Source of the DNA: Phycisphaerales bacterium UBA7800
GTDB lineage: Bacteria > Planctomycetota > Phycisphaerae > Phycisphaerales > Phycisphaeraceae
Assembly (NCBI GenBank): GCA_002480565.1
Contig: DLCK01000008.1
Coordinates: forward strand, 11,383-75,382
Reading direction: 5' to 3'
DNA: 64,000 nt
In this document: piece after piece, positions 17,819 to 26,592 of the stretch
Numbering within the stretch: position 1 is the first letter of the stretch
Layout of the letters: each line of letters starts with the position of its first letter
Translations under genes and position numbers: made by a program
Notes under the pieces: model-generated
What the model was told of the DNA's origin: nothing
Databases searched by the model: none
Seen by the model: the letters and a program-made list of their open reading frames with translations, nothing else

Positions 17819-18193
17819 ATGTTGCAACAAATTTTACTCGTCGGTCATTGTGTCCCCGATAACTTTATGCTCAAGTCCAAGATGTCTCAGTTGTTCCCGG
17901 ATCTCACCGTGGATACCTGTAACAGCCAGGCAGACCTTGAGGCCAAGTCCAATGCCAGGACGTTGCTTTTGGTTAATCGAATTCTCGATGGCATGTTTGA
18001 TACTGAAGGTGGTATTGAACTCATCGGCAAGCTGGCTCAATCCAGTGATGCACCGCAGATGATGCTCATCTCCAATTTTGCAGAGTCCCAGGAACAAGCT
18101 GTCAATGTCGGTGCCCTGATGGGATTTGGCAAGTCGGAAATGGGTTCGCAAGATACCGAAGACAAACTCAGAAAGGCTGTTGAGCGTGATTGA
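17819..18193 (+). CDS. Degenerate receiver-like protein
   Basis: A 124-residue protein with the alternating strand/helix pattern of a response-regulator receiver domain: QILLVGHCVPDNFML, TLLLVNRILDGMFD at the position of the phospho-acceptor strand, PQMMLISNFAESQEQAV, and GFGKSEMG near the conserved Lys. The phospho-acceptor Asp appears to be Asn (LLLVNR), so phosphorylation may not occur. No output domain. It overlaps the NUDIX gene by 8 nt. The assignment is by pattern only and no sensor kinase is nearby. Confidence 0.5.
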   Translation: MLQQILLVGHCVPDNFMLKSKMSQLFPDLTVDTCNSQADLEAKSNARTLLLVNRILDGMFDTEGGIELIGKLAQSSDAPQMMLISNFAESQEQAVNVGALMGFGKSEMGSQDTEDKLRKAVERD

Positions 18194-18656
18194 TTCGAGT
18201 TGGTATGTCAGACCGGATGGTGTTCCTGACCGCACGGCTGCGGGGGGGATTGTCGCGCGTCTGGAGAATGACACAGTGATGATTGCCTTGGGGCAACAGG
18301 ACGGTTATACCGACTTTGTCTTGCCCAAAGGTGGTGTCGATCCGGGTGAATCAATCCGTGAAGCCGCCGAGCGTGAAATCCACGAAGAAGCAGGCTTCGA
18401 CCAATTGACATGGCTTGCGGACCTTGGCATTAAAGCACGTCTAAACGGTGCCAAGACCAAGTGGGTGACGCAGCATTATTTCCTGTTTATCACCGATCAG
18501 ATCAAATCCAAACCCACGGACCCAAGGCATGCGCCTTCCAAGTGGTTTGCCATCGACTCCTTGCCGGACTTGTGTTGGCCAGAGCAGTTGGAGTTGATCG
18601 TTAGCAATAAACAACTAGTCGAAAAGTTGGTGCGTGAACATGCTCAAAGCCATTGA
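18186..18656 (+). CDS. NUDIX hydrolase
   Basis: About 156 residues with a complete NUDIX box, G-X5-E-X7-R-E-U-X-E-E-X-G-U, seen as GGVDPGESIREAAEREIHEEAGF split around residues 45-67 of the product. It hydrolyses a nucleoside diphosphate linked to another group; the substrate is open (the short box and lack of extra domains fit diadenosine polyphosphate or ADP-sugar types). The likely start is GTG at 18186, inside the end of the receiver-like gene; the longer in-frame ATG at 18126 overlaps it heavily. It overlaps the VOC gene by 17 nt. Confidence 0.85.
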   Translation: MIDSSWYVRPDGVPDRTAAGGIVARLENDTVMIALGQQDGYTDFVLPKGGVDPGESIREAAEREIHEEAGFDQLTWLADLGIKARLNGAKTKWVTQHYFLFITDQIKSKPTDPRHAPSKWFAIDSLPDLCWPEQLELIVSNKQLVEKLVREHAQSH

Positions 18657-19113
18657 CCATGTGAATATTGTCGTCCGCGACATGCAGCCGATGCTCGCAT
18701 TTTACACCGACTCTCTGGGCATGAAAGTGACCAAGGATGTGGTGATCACCGGCGACTGGATCGAGCAGGTTGTCGGACTTAAGGATGTGAATGCCCGTGT
18801 GATTTATCTGGAGATCGGCGATGCGACCGGGCCACGCATTGAGTTGATCCAATACGAAAATCCGCCTTGTATCAAGTCCGATTCACCCAACTCGCCACAT
18901 TTACTGGGTATCCGACACATGGCTTTTTCGGTGGATGATATCGACAGCATTGTTAAGCGTCTGATTGATAAAGGTGTGGCGTTTAACAGTACGGTGATGC
19001 GGGTGCCTTCGACACAGGTGACCTATGCGGGAAGTGTCTGTAAACGCCTGGTGTACTTTCATGATCCGGAAGGCAATATTCTGGAGTTGTGTGAGTACAG
19101 TGTCGGTGAGTAG
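18640..19113 (+). CDS. VOC/glyoxalase-superfamily protein
   Basis: A 157-residue protein with two beta-alpha-beta-beta-beta modules of the vicinal oxygen chelate fold. Metal ligand candidates are His in AIDHVNIVV, Glu in RIELIQYE, His in IRHMAFSVDD and Glu in GNILELCEY. Members are glyoxalases, epimerases or dioxygenases; methylmalonyl-CoA epimerase-like and lactoylglutathione lyase-like forms are possible. A GTG at 18634 is an alternative start. It is the last of a tightly packed run (receiver-like, NUDIX, VOC) and ends before a terminator hairpin. Confidence 0.85.
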   Translation: MLKAIDHVNIVVRDMQPMLAFYTDSLGMKVTKDVVITGDWIEQVVGLKDVNARVIYLEIGDATGPRIELIQYENPPCIKSDSPNSPHLLGIRHMAFSVDDIDSIVKRLIDKGVAFNSTVMRVPSTQVTYAGSVCKRLVYFHDPEGNILELCEYSVGE

Positions 19114-19127
19114 TGTTTTGTTTTGAC

Positions 19128-19163
19128 CCGTCAGATTCACTTTGTTCATCTGGCGGCTTGTTT
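19128..19163 (+). terminator. Probable intrinsic terminator
   Basis: A 9-bp stem, CCGTCAGAT (19128-19136) and ATCTGGCGG (19148-19156), with one G-T pair and an 11-nt loop, is followed by CTTGTTTTAA. It lies between convergent genes, downstream of the VOC gene. Confidence 0.7.
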
Positions 19164-19174
19164 TAATGTTCAAA

Positions 19175-20050
19175 TCATATGCGTGTGAGTTGTGCGATTG
19201 CCAGTGATGTTTCGCCGGCGCAGCTATAGATCAGATAAATATTCTCGTCTTCGACATAGATGCATGGATCGCGCAATTGGTTGACCATGCCATGCACTGC
19301 GCCGAAGGATGACGGTTTCATGGGTTCGTTGGCACCTTCGTAGTCGGTTTGCGGTTTGAGGATGCTTGTTGCTTTGCCGGGCTTCCAGCTTTGCCAATCA
19401 CCTTTGAGTGACATCGTGCAGCCGAGGATGTGTTCGGGGCAAGCTTTGCCTTTGGTGTAGAAGATGTCGAGTTGATCACCACGTTTAAGTACCGCTGTAT
19501 GTCGTGAGTCGGGGAGCATGGTCGGGCCAGGCGTGAAGGTTTCAAAGCCGTTTGGACTGTGTAGTAACTGCGTGCCATTGTCGCGGACTTTGGCCAGGGC
19601 GTAGTGCGATCCATCATGTTCAAAGACGCGAAAGTAGAACGGGCCAAGGCAGGTGGGTTGTGATGTGTAGGTCAGTCCATCGGTTGAAGTGGCAACGAAA
19701 CTGTATTGGAAGTCATCATGGAGTCCATGGAAATACATCACCAAACGCCTGTTTTTACAGTCAATATGCACATCCGGTGATGCAATGTGTCCGTGACAGG
19801 GAGTCTGTTCAACGTGCATCACGCCATGCTCTGGATCGTAAAGTGTCCACGGGCCGATGAGATGATTAGCATAGGCAAGCCGGATGTTCTTCCCGCCGTG
19901 ATGAGCGAAGTAGAGATAGTATTTGCCTAAGGGGTTAGCGATCCAGTTCGGCACGCGGATGAGTGATGGGCCGTTAATGTTGTCGCCAATCGCATGGTGC
20001 ATATCCTGCGTGATAATGGGACCGTTTCCGATGCGCGTTGCGGTGTACAT
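19175..20050 (-). CDS. GH43-like five-bladed beta-propeller protein
   Basis: A 291-residue protein with blade-like repeats: SLIRVPNWIANPLGKYYLYFAHHGGKNIRLAYA, then PDVHIDCKNRRLVMYFHGL, then RVFEHDGSHYALAKV and a final RDPCIYVEDENIYLIYSCAGE. Asp and Glu residues in such places (PDVHID, RDPCIY) resemble those of GH43/GH32-type glycosidases. No signal peptide, so an intracellular oligosaccharide enzyme is likely. It follows the enolase-like gene but is separated from it by a terminator and a GGGAGTA repeat. The family call is by fold pattern; catalytic residues are not proven. Confidence 0.65.
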   Translation of the reverse strand: MYTATRIGNGPIITQDMHHAIGDNINGPSLIRVPNWIANPLGKYYLYFAHHGGKNIRLAYANHLIGPWTLYDPEHGVMHVEQTPCHGHIASPDVHIDCKNRRLVMYFHGLHDDFQYSFVATSTDGLTYTSQPTCLGPFYFRVFEHDGSHYALAKVRDNGTQLLHSPNGFETFTPGPTMLPDSRHTAVLKRGDQLDIFYTKGKACPEHILGCTMSLKGDWQSWKPGKATSILKPQTDYEGANEPMKPSSFGAVHGMVNQLRDPCIYVEDENIYLIYSCAGETSLAIAQLTRI

Positions 20051-20094
20051 GGTTTTGATCCTGTGGTTGTGTTTAAGTCATCATAGCGTTTGGT

Positions 20095-20129
20095 GGGAGT
20101 AGGGAGTAGGGAGTAGGGAGTAGGGAGTT
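20095..20129 (+). repeat. GGGAGTA heptamer tandem repeat
   Basis: Five head-to-tail copies of the heptamer GGGAGTA (the last ends GGGAGTT) give five G3 tracts with 4-nt spacers, a classical G-quadruplex pattern on the plus strand. It lies 45 bp upstream of the GH43-like start, where the plus strand is the template. Confidence 0.9.
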
Positions 20130-20152
20130 CCTTTGTTAATCCTGTGAACATA

Positions 20153-20184
20153 AAAAAACCGCACCTTGTTACAGGTGCGGTTTT
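20153..20184 (-). terminator. Intrinsic terminator of the enolase-like gene
   Basis: A perfect 12-bp stem, AAAACCGCACCT (20155-20166) and AGGTGCGGTTTT (20173-20184), has a 6-nt loop. On the minus strand it ends in a run of seven U. It lies 24 bp past the stop of the dehydratase-like gene. Confidence 0.9.
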
Positions 20185-20207
20185 GATTTGTTTCACTGCT
20201 TATTGTT

Positions 20208-21401
20208 TTACTGCCCGCCGACGATGGGGAACCAGTCGGGGCGTTTGGGGTCTTGGTGGAAGCGTGCGTAGTAGTCGCCTTTTTCCTCGAAGTAGCGTTC
20301 GTACTTGGCCATCTTGTCTTCATCGAGTTCGACGCCCAGTCCCGGGCCGGTGGGGACTTTGATGCAGCCGTCTTCGTACTTCATGAGTCCGCCGACGATG
20401 ATGTCGTCTTCGAGATAGTGATAATGGGCATCACCTGCAAAGGTCATCTGCGGGATCGCCGAGGCAGTGTGAAGCATGGCTGCAAGCTCAATGCCGAACT
20501 CCGCGCCACTGTGCATTGCCACGCCAAGGTTAAATGCCTGACAGATCGCTGCAAGGTCTTTGACACCTTTGGGGCCTTCCCAATAGTGAATGTCGGTGAG
20601 GACGATATCGACACTACCCATCTTGATTGCCGGTGCTAGATCATCAAAGCGATTGGGATACATGTTGGTGGCAATGGGGATGCGGATTTGTTCGCGGACG
20701 GCTGCATTGCCGTTGAGTCCCCAGCTTGGGTCTTCGAAATATTCGATGGCTAGCGGTTCAAGACGTTTGCCAATCTTCACCGCAGTCGGCACGCTCCAAA
20801 CGCCATTGGGATCGATGCGCAGTCCAAAGTCGTCACCCAAATCTTTTCGGATCAGTTCCAGTACACGGGCTTCTTCTTCCGGGGCCATGACACCGGCTTT
20901 GAGCTTCATACTTTTGACGCCCAGGGTTTCGTGCAGTTCCCGACACCATGCTGCCTGATCTTCAGCACAGGTATCATCCTTGCCATCCGAAGCGCGATCG
21001 TATCGCCAGAACAGATATGCGATCATCGGAATCTTGTCGTATACCGCGCCACCAAGCAGGTCGGAAACGGGGCGACCAAGGACTTTACCCTGGATGTCCA
21101 GGCAGGCCATTTCAATCGCGCCATACAAACGGGAATTGGACAGGTAGTAAATGCTGCGGAGGACTTTGAGCTTGATGACTTCCAGATGAAACGGGTCCAG
21201 GCCGATGATGCGTGGCTTGAGTTTGGTCAGTGCCCCGCGTTGGTCACCGCCACCAACTTCACCGAGGCCGACGATGCCTTCGTCAGTGATGAGTTCCAGC
21301 ACGGTTCGCAGGAAATACCCCGGATGCACACCGGTGTTATGACGCAACTGACAAGTCAGCGGGATAGCGACGGTACGGACGCGCATGTCGACGATCTTCA
21401 T
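20208..21401 (-). CDS. Enolase-superfamily sugar-acid dehydratase, glucarate dehydratase-like
   Basis: A 397-residue mandelate racemase/enolase superfamily member. The start at 21401 has AGGAG 7 nt upstream, so a 23-residue upstream extension is rejected. Visible active-site elements: the KXK pair in SMKLKAG, metal ligands RIDPNG (Asp), EYFEDPSW (Glu) and ATNMYP (Asn/metal strand), and the general-base region MHSGAEFGIE. This pattern is that of the glucarate dehydratase group, which turns an acid sugar into a keto-deoxy acid. It sits downstream of a Gfo/Idh gene in a glycan locus, consistent with uronate or aldarate catabolism. Other acid sugars are possible. Confidence 0.85.
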   Translation of the reverse strand: MKIVDMRVRTVAIPLTCQLRHNTGVHPGYFLRTVLELITDEGIVGLGEVGGGDQRGALTKLKPRIIGLDPFHLEVIKLKVLRSIYYLSNSRLYGAIEMACLDIQGKVLGRPVSDLLGGAVYDKIPMIAYLFWRYDRASDGKDDTCAEDQAAWCRELHETLGVKSMKLKAGVMAPEEEARVLELIRKDLGDDFGLRIDPNGVWSVPTAVKIGKRLEPLAIEYFEDPSWGLNGNAAVREQIRIPIATNMYPNRFDDLAPAIKMGSVDIVLTDIHYWEGPKGVKDLAAICQAFNLGVAMHSGAEFGIELAAMLHTASAIPQMTFAGDAHYHYLEDDIIVGGLMKYEDGCIKVPTGPGLGVELDEDKMAKYERYFEEKGDYYARFHQDPKRPDWFPIVGGQ

Positions 21402-21593
21402 TTTCCAACTCCTGAAAACAAGGGATATCAGCTTGATGATATCCCATTTTGATAAACAAGTGCCATTCAAATTGAGAAATTAAAATATCTCATTAGGCAT
21501 TTATAATATCTCTACCTGATCAAGGGTCAACCCGTATAAGCGTTGAATCCGCAAGATTCCCTCATTTGGAATGGGCTTTCTGACATAAACAAC

Positions 21594-21622
21594 AGCAACC
21601 GCCAAATGGGTTAGCGGTTGTT
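21594..21622 (-). terminator. Possible terminator of the Gfo/Idh gene
   Basis: CAACCGC (21596-21602) and GCGGTTG (21614-21620) pair, with imperfect extension by CA-rich and TG-rich flanks. On the minus strand the sequence after the stem is TGTTGTTT. It lies about 75 bp past the stop. Weak U tract. Confidence 0.5.
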
Positions 21623-21697
21623 GTTCAATGGATGTCGCAGGAGGATATGTGGTTTATGGGTTGGTTGTTTGTAGGTGTTAAGACATCGTTTGAGCAG

Positions 21698-22792
21698 TCA
21701 GTTTTCGATTGACGAAAAAGCGCATGAGTCTTGATGTGAGTCGTCCATTTGGGACATTTCAACAAGTTGGCCGGTTTGCCCGGACTGTCGAATGGCCTGG
21801 CAGATACGCAGGTTGTCCATCCCTTGGCGGAAGGTGATGGGCGAGGGTTGGTCGTGTCGGATGGCATGGACGAATTGAGCAAACCGCGAAATGGCCAAAG
21901 GGTCGTAACAAAGCGATTGCACTTCGTCAGCATTCTGTCCTTCACGTCGAAGGCGCAGGATAATTCGATCCTGAGCATGCTTGGTGTAGTCGTCATCCAT
22001 GACCACGGTGCCTTTTGTGCCGATGACACCAAAGCGGATTCCGCGGAACGAGCCGATGGAATCAATGAGTGTGCCGATCGCGTCATTGTCGAAAGTCAGC
22101 GTCGCGTGAATCATTTCTTCACTGGGGCAGTTAGGGTTAGAACTGCGGGTGCTGCCAAAGACGGATTGCACGTTGCCTGCGATTTGCATCATGACAAACA
22201 CGGGATGGCAGGCATGATGGACAGTCCACCCACCGGAGCGTTGGGGATTGGCTACAGCGGTGTGATGCGCAATTCGCCCGCGAGCATTAATCCTTTCCTG
22301 TCCCCAGAATCCATATCCGCGATAGGTATGCAGATAGATGCTTAGCACCTGTCCCAGATCACCCGCTTGGATGTGTTCAAGGACGCGCGCATAACCAACA
22401 TGAATCCCTGCAAAGCCCATGCTTGTTTTGACATGGTGTAACTCTGCTAACTCGGTCATTCGCTGGGCATCTTGCATTTGCAATGCCAGGGGCTTTTCGC
22501 AGAAAACATTGGGGACACCAGCCTCAATACATTGGCAGACATTCTGAGCATGGGCATGATTTGCAGAGGTCACCAACGCAATGTCCGGCTGGGTTTGATG
22601 GATCAGTTGCAACAGGTCTGTGTGGGTGACTGCATGGTAGGGCTTGGCAAGTTTAACAGCAGCCTCGGTGTCCGGGTCGTACACGCCGATGAGTTGGATG
22701 CCTGGGATGTGTTTAAAATCGCGGGCATGGTTTTCGCCTGCCATTCCTGCGCCCAGTAGCAGGACTTTTAACGTCTGTTGGCCTTGAATCAT
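21698..22792 (-). CDS. Gfo/Idh/MocA-family oxidoreductase
   Basis: A 364-residue NAD(P)-dependent sugar oxidoreductase. The Rossmann start is KVLLLGAGMAGENHARDF (G-X-G-X-X-G type). The family motif is VFCEKPLALQ, with the conserved Glu-Lys-Pro. The C-terminal substrate domain holds TVHHACHPVFVMM, the usual H-X-X-H-type catalytic area. AGGAAA precedes the ATG at 22792. It would oxidise or epimerise a sugar or inositol; the exact substrate is unknown. It lies in an operon-like order between the pseudopilin and the enolase gene. Confidence 0.9.
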   Translation of the reverse strand: MIQGQQTLKVLLLGAGMAGENHARDFKHIPGIQLIGVYDPDTEAAVKLAKPYHAVTHTDLLQLIHQTQPDIALVTSANHAHAQNVCQCIEAGVPNVFCEKPLALQMQDAQRMTELAELHHVKTSMGFAGIHVGYARVLEHIQAGDLGQVLSIYLHTYRGYGFWGQERINARGRIAHHTAVANPQRSGGWTVHHACHPVFVMMQIAGNVQSVFGSTRSSNPNCPSEEMIHATLTFDNDAIGTLIDSIGSFRGIRFGVIGTKGTVVMDDDYTKHAQDRIILRLRREGQNADEVQSLCYDPLAISRFAQFVHAIRHDQPSPITFRQGMDNLRICQAIRQSGQTGQLVEMSQMDDSHQDSCAFSSIEN

Positions 22793-22831
22793 AGGACTTT
22801 CCTCGTAAAAAACAGGATCAAACAAATCAAG

Positions 22832-23478
22832 TCAGTCCCAGTCTTTGGCTTGGTCGGCTTTGAAAAACGGGTAAGCGGTACTGGAAATCACGTGTCCATC
22901 CATAAAGAGTTGGGTGATGCCGGTGTCCTGGAAGTGACGGATGAGCAGGTGATCGACGATGTCGTTATCTCGATCACGGAAGGTGCCCCGGCCGTCAAAA
23001 CTGTAGACGATGCGTGAGGCTTTTTGCACCTGTGAAAAGCGTACGACTCCATAGCGGTAGGTGGCTTCATTCAGAGAATAGGAGTTGATGAAGACGAATT
23101 TTTTGCCCGGGTATGTCGACTTGTTGTCGTAAATTTGTATGCCAAACAGGGATCGTTCTCATCGGTGGCTTTGGGGCATTTAAACATCGTCGTCAGGTCA
23201 TAGCCGTTGGGTGCCGGTGAATAAATGACGTTGGACAAACGCACATGAGTCGGTGCGTTTGGGAACTGTTCCTTGTTGTCGGAAAAGTAGATGTGAAGAG
23301 CTGCGCCAATCTGTTTTTGATTGTTCATGCATAACGCATTACTGGCTGATTCACGGGCAGTAGCCAAGGCAGGAAGCAAAATACTAATCAACAGCGAGAT
23401 GATGGAGATCACCACCAGCAGTTCAATGAGCGTAAAACCAGAGGATGTTCGGTCATATGATTTATGGCAGGTATTCAT
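22832..23478 (-). pseudogene. Prepilin-type H-X9-DG protein, broken by a frameshift
   Basis: The start at 23478 (SD AAGGAA) leads to SGFTLIELLVVISIISLLISILLPAL, a type IV/T2SS-type prepilin N-terminus with +1 Phe and +5 Glu. The reading frame then goes off near 23142-23151: the downstream protein-like sequence (GIQIYDNKSTYPGKKFVFINS, later LFMDGHVI) continues in another frame down to 22832. One missing base explains this. The joined product would be about 215 residues with the FMDGH motif typical of the family. No slippery heptamer is present, so it is a mutation or a sequencing error. It lies between the CBM-like gene and the Gfo/Idh gene. Confidence 0.85.
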
Positions 23479-23508
23479 GTTGAGATTCCTTGGCAAAAGA
23501 TGTCTGAT

Positions 23509-24048
23509 CTATTCAGTGATATCCACGAGGTTCAAATCGGTAAGCCAGATGGTTTGATCCTGAGCTTTGTCGTCCTGGCTGAATCGCAATTGAATGGACA
23601 ACTCGTCTGCATTGGCCGTTGGGATGATCAATTCCAGCGTCTTCCATTGCGTGGTGTTGTAGGCGGAACTGATGCGATTGATCTCTTTGCCAGCAGCTTT
23701 GAGTTTGACTTGTAACGACGCAATGTTGTGACGGGTGGCTTTGACCTGTGCGGTGAGTTTGAGTTTTTTCTCCGGTGGCAGGTCTCGGAGTTTTTGAGCC
23801 AGCGATCCTTGCTTACCGTTGTTGGCCTGGATTTTGATCTGCATTGCAGTGGTGCAGTTTTTGGGTAATTCGCCATCAGCATCTGTTACCGTCTGGATCG
23901 ATTGACCCTTGGCATACAGTGTCCAATGCTTGATCTGACCCGCTTTGGTGACCTGCGAAAAATCAGGATTCAATAGCAGATTCATCGGCTGGGATTCCGA
24001 TGCGCCGAGCATCGACAAGGCAAGTAGTAACGTGCAACACGTGGTCAT
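23509..24048 (-). CDS. Secreted carbohydrate-binding-like protein
   Basis: A 179-residue protein with signal peptide MTTCCTLLLALSMLGASES and a single beta-sandwich like CBM4/9: MNLLLNPDFSQV at the start, TAMQIKIQANNG, LTAQVKATRHNIASLQVKL, and an end of IWLTDLNLVDITE. Such modules bind glycans; here no catalytic domain is attached. AGGAG lies 7 nt before the ATG at 24048, in a leader almost identical to that of the enolase-like gene. It follows the beta-helix gene by 19 nt and precedes the broken pseudopilin by 30 nt. Confidence 0.7.
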   Translation of the reverse strand: MTTCCTLLLALSMLGASESQPMNLLLNPDFSQVTKAGQIKHWTLYAKGQSIQTVTDADGELPKNCTTAMQIKIQANNGKQGSLAQKLRDLPPEKKLKLTAQVKATRHNIASLQVKLKAAGKEINRISSAYNTTQWKTLELIIPTANADELSIQLRFSQDDKAQDQTIWLTDLNLVDITE

Positions 24049-24067
24049 ATTCCAACTCCTGAAACTT

Positions 24068-26515
24068 TTAAAAAGAGGGTTTGCCCCAGCGCGGTTTGGG
24101 CTCAGCAATGGGTTGATGACTGGGTAACCCCAGATACGCATCAGCCGATTCAAAGCGGATGTCCGCCTTCTTGGTGAAGGACAGATCAAACAGGTACAAG
24201 CCTCTCATGTCTTGGGGATCGATCAATTCGCTGTGCGTAAGATTGCGTGTCTTGCCTTGCGGATCGGTCATGGTCATGATGCATTGGCCGCTGTATCGCG
24301 GGGTGAATTCAATCGTAAACGGCATGGCATTACTGGCGGTGACGCGATGCGTGAAGCGATACGCACCACCGTCATACTTGCGAAGGTGAAGTGTTTGACT
24401 GGCATCGACTCCGAGCGTGGCATTTTGACTTGGGACCGTGACCTGCCAATCCAAAGTTGAGTCATCATGGAGGGTGATCCACAAAGGCAGTTGTGCATCA
24501 GCAGGAATACTCAATTGCACGGATGCTTTGCCTGAAGTTGTTGGGCCTTGCTTGCTGGTGAGTTGCTTGCCTTGCTTGTCTGTGAGTGTGATGGTGTAAC
24601 GGGTTTGACTGCTGCGTTGTGAACTGGTCAACTCGACAAGGATGGGTTTGTCATCGCTGTGTTCACTGATGCGATATTTCTGCTTGTTGGTGTTGATCCA
24701 ACGTCTGGGTTGTTGTCTGTAATAGGTGATGTCGCGTTCACCAAGGTTCAATGTTTTTTCGCATGCTTCCCATAAGCCACTGGTCGGGCCATGCGGTGTC
24801 TGATTCGCATCAATATTCAGACGTCCCATGTTGGGGTGCTGTGTTTCGCTAAACGGCAGTGTCACTTGATGGGCAAGGCGTTGGTTGATAGCTGTGCCTT
24901 GTTGATTGCCGATACTGTTAGGTGTCAGTTGATAGTTGCCGTTTGCGGTGTCCACGAATTGAGGTTGGGCTCTGAAGATGGAATGTTGATCAAATCCACG
25001 GAGGATCATTGCCGGATTATGCGATGAGGTATAGCAGTTAAAATCGCTCTTAAAATTAGGGGTTGTCTGCGATCCAGCTTGATTGGTAAAGGGTTGTTGG
25101 CAGAGGAAGAGATTATTAAACAGATCAAAGCTCGGTGTCCCACGTTTGAGGTTTTTTCTCAGCCACGGGTCAGACCATGCCACATCATCAACGTTGTGAT
25201 AGATGATGCCGTTGGGATGGTCGACGACATTGTTGAAGACATAGACGGTAGCTTGTCTGGGGGCGGATTTGTACAGTCGCAGGCCATCACTGCATTGAAG
25301 CAGGACATTGTCGAAGAAGTAAAACGGCCCCATTTCAATGGTCTTTAAGCGTGCAGCACATCGGGCGCGGGTGACGATGTTGCTGTACCACTGATTGTCC
25401 ATCAGCTCGTTACCCGGCTCCAGTGCATCGTCCATGGTCAGGTCAACACGATTGTGATGGACTTTAAGGCCGACGTTGTGTTTGCTGATGCCTTTGAAAA
25501 TGTGGTCACGGTAATGTGCAGCCACTTGGTCCTTGCTCACACCGTTGCCGTTTTGGATACCGTTCCAGACATCGTAGACATAGTTGTAGGCCACGATGTT
25601 GTCCGGGCCGGCGCGGTCGATGTCGATCCCCCATTTGTCGTAGGTTCCAAAACGCTTGTGCGTGATCCAGACATCATCGCCAGCCAGTCCCGTCTGTGGG
25701 TCGCAGTCGATACTCACCGCATCCTGATTCCATGTCACATCACAATGCAGCACTTTGCATCGCGTTGCTCCTTGTCCAAGGCGGATACCTGCATCTGCTG
25801 CGTAAGCCAGGCAATGTTCCACGACAGAGTCAGCGGTGTTTGTCAGCAGGATCGCAGCTTCGCCGCCGTTGGCAATGATGTTTTGCACTGCGCAGCCGTT
25901 GGCTGAAATTGTGATCGCCGACGTACCTTGACGAGCAGCTTCAATGACATGTTTTCTCGGATCGATCTCGGAAGCGAACGACACGATGACTTTTTGACTC
26001 GAAGCCAGGTAGGTAAAGACGCTGCGCAATGGCATGCGGCTGCCACGTCCTGCGCCGTTGGCATGGACGGTTAAACCACCACGTGATTGGATGGCATGAA
26101 TCATGGTGCGCTGGTCAATGCTCATTGTCACCGGCGAAAAGTTAATTGCACTTTGCCATGCATAGGGACCGTACTCGGTGGCAGGTTCCCATGCAGGTTT
26201 CCATGTCGTATCGTTGCCATTCACACGAGCCAGCACACCTGCTTTGGCGCGGACAGTGAGATTGGGTTGCTCAAGTGTCAGCGGACCTTGATGTGTACCT
26301 GAGCCCAGTTCGATGATGTCGCCGTCTTGAGCAACGCGTAAAGCAACGATCGCTGAAGGTTGATGAAGGGTTTTACCGTTGCGGATGATCTTGACTTCTG
26401 TGGCAGGTGCGAGCAGTTGGGGTGAAGCTTGTGCAGGACGATTCACGGTCAAAAGACACGTGAGGATCATGGATGTGATAAAGAAGTCTTTGAATCGATA
26501 AAAAACCATCGGCAT
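24068..26515 (-). CDS. Secreted right-handed beta-helix protein, putative polysaccharide-active
   Basis: An 815-residue protein. Signal peptide to about residue 30 (RPAQA-SP), then many PbH1-like turns: VQNIIANGGEAAILLTNTADSVVEHCLAYA, GIRLGQGATRCKVLHCDVTW, GLKVHHNRVDLTMDDALEPG. A beta-sandwich tail (from about 600) ends at RWGKPSF. This layout is common in polysaccharide lyases (PL6-like) and in glycosidases (GH28, GH110-like), but no catalytic residue can be named. AAGGA precedes ATG 26515; a longer in-frame start at 26572 has no ribosome site. It is the head enzyme of the locus and probably attacks the glycan outside the cell. Confidence 0.75.
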   Translation of the reverse strand: MPMVFYRFKDFFITSMILTCLLTVNRPAQASPQLLAPATEVKIIRNGKTLHQPSAIVALRVAQDGDIIELGSGTHQGPLTLEQPNLTVRAKAGVLARVNGNDTTWKPAWEPATEYGPYAWQSAINFSPVTMSIDQRTMIHAIQSRGGLTVHANGAGRGSRMPLRSVFTYLASSQKVIVSFASEIDPRKHVIEAARQGTSAITISANGCAVQNIIANGGEAAILLTNTADSVVEHCLAYAADAGIRLGQGATRCKVLHCDVTWNQDAVSIDCDPQTGLAGDDVWITHKRFGTYDKWGIDIDRAGPDNIVAYNYVYDVWNGIQNGNGVSKDQVAAHYRDHIFKGISKHNVGLKVHHNRVDLTMDDALEPGNELMDNQWYSNIVTRARCAARLKTIEMGPFYFFDNVLLQCSDGLRLYKSAPRQATVYVFNNVVDHPNGIIYHNVDDVAWSDPWLRKNLKRGTPSFDLFNNLFLCQQPFTNQAGSQTTPNFKSDFNCYTSSHNPAMILRGFDQHSIFRAQPQFVDTANGNYQLTPNSIGNQQGTAINQRLAHQVTLPFSETQHPNMGRLNIDANQTPHGPTSGLWEACEKTLNLGERDITYYRQQPRRWINTNKQKYRISEHSDDKPILVELTSSQRSSQTRYTITLTDKQGKQLTSKQGPTTSGKASVQLSIPADAQLPLWITLHDDSTLDWQVTVPSQNATLGVDASQTLHLRKYDGGAYRFTHRVTASNAMPFTIEFTPRYSGQCIMTMTDPQGKTRNLTHSELIDPQDMRGLYLFDLSFTKKADIRFESADAYLGLPSHQPIAEPKPRWGKPSF

Positions 26516-26592
26516 ACGGCATTCCTTGTGAACGGTCATAGGGAAGCATAGACCTTCAAAAAAGCCGATCAATTGTAATGTTGTGCTGTGGT

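Noticed and set aside
20095..20129. CRISPR-like array
   Set aside because: The heptamers are adjacent with no spacers, so this is a simple tandem repeat.
23140..23155. Programmed ribosomal frameshift in the pseudopilin
   Set aside because: No X-XXY-YYZ slippery sequence or downstream structure was seen; the family is normally read in one frame.
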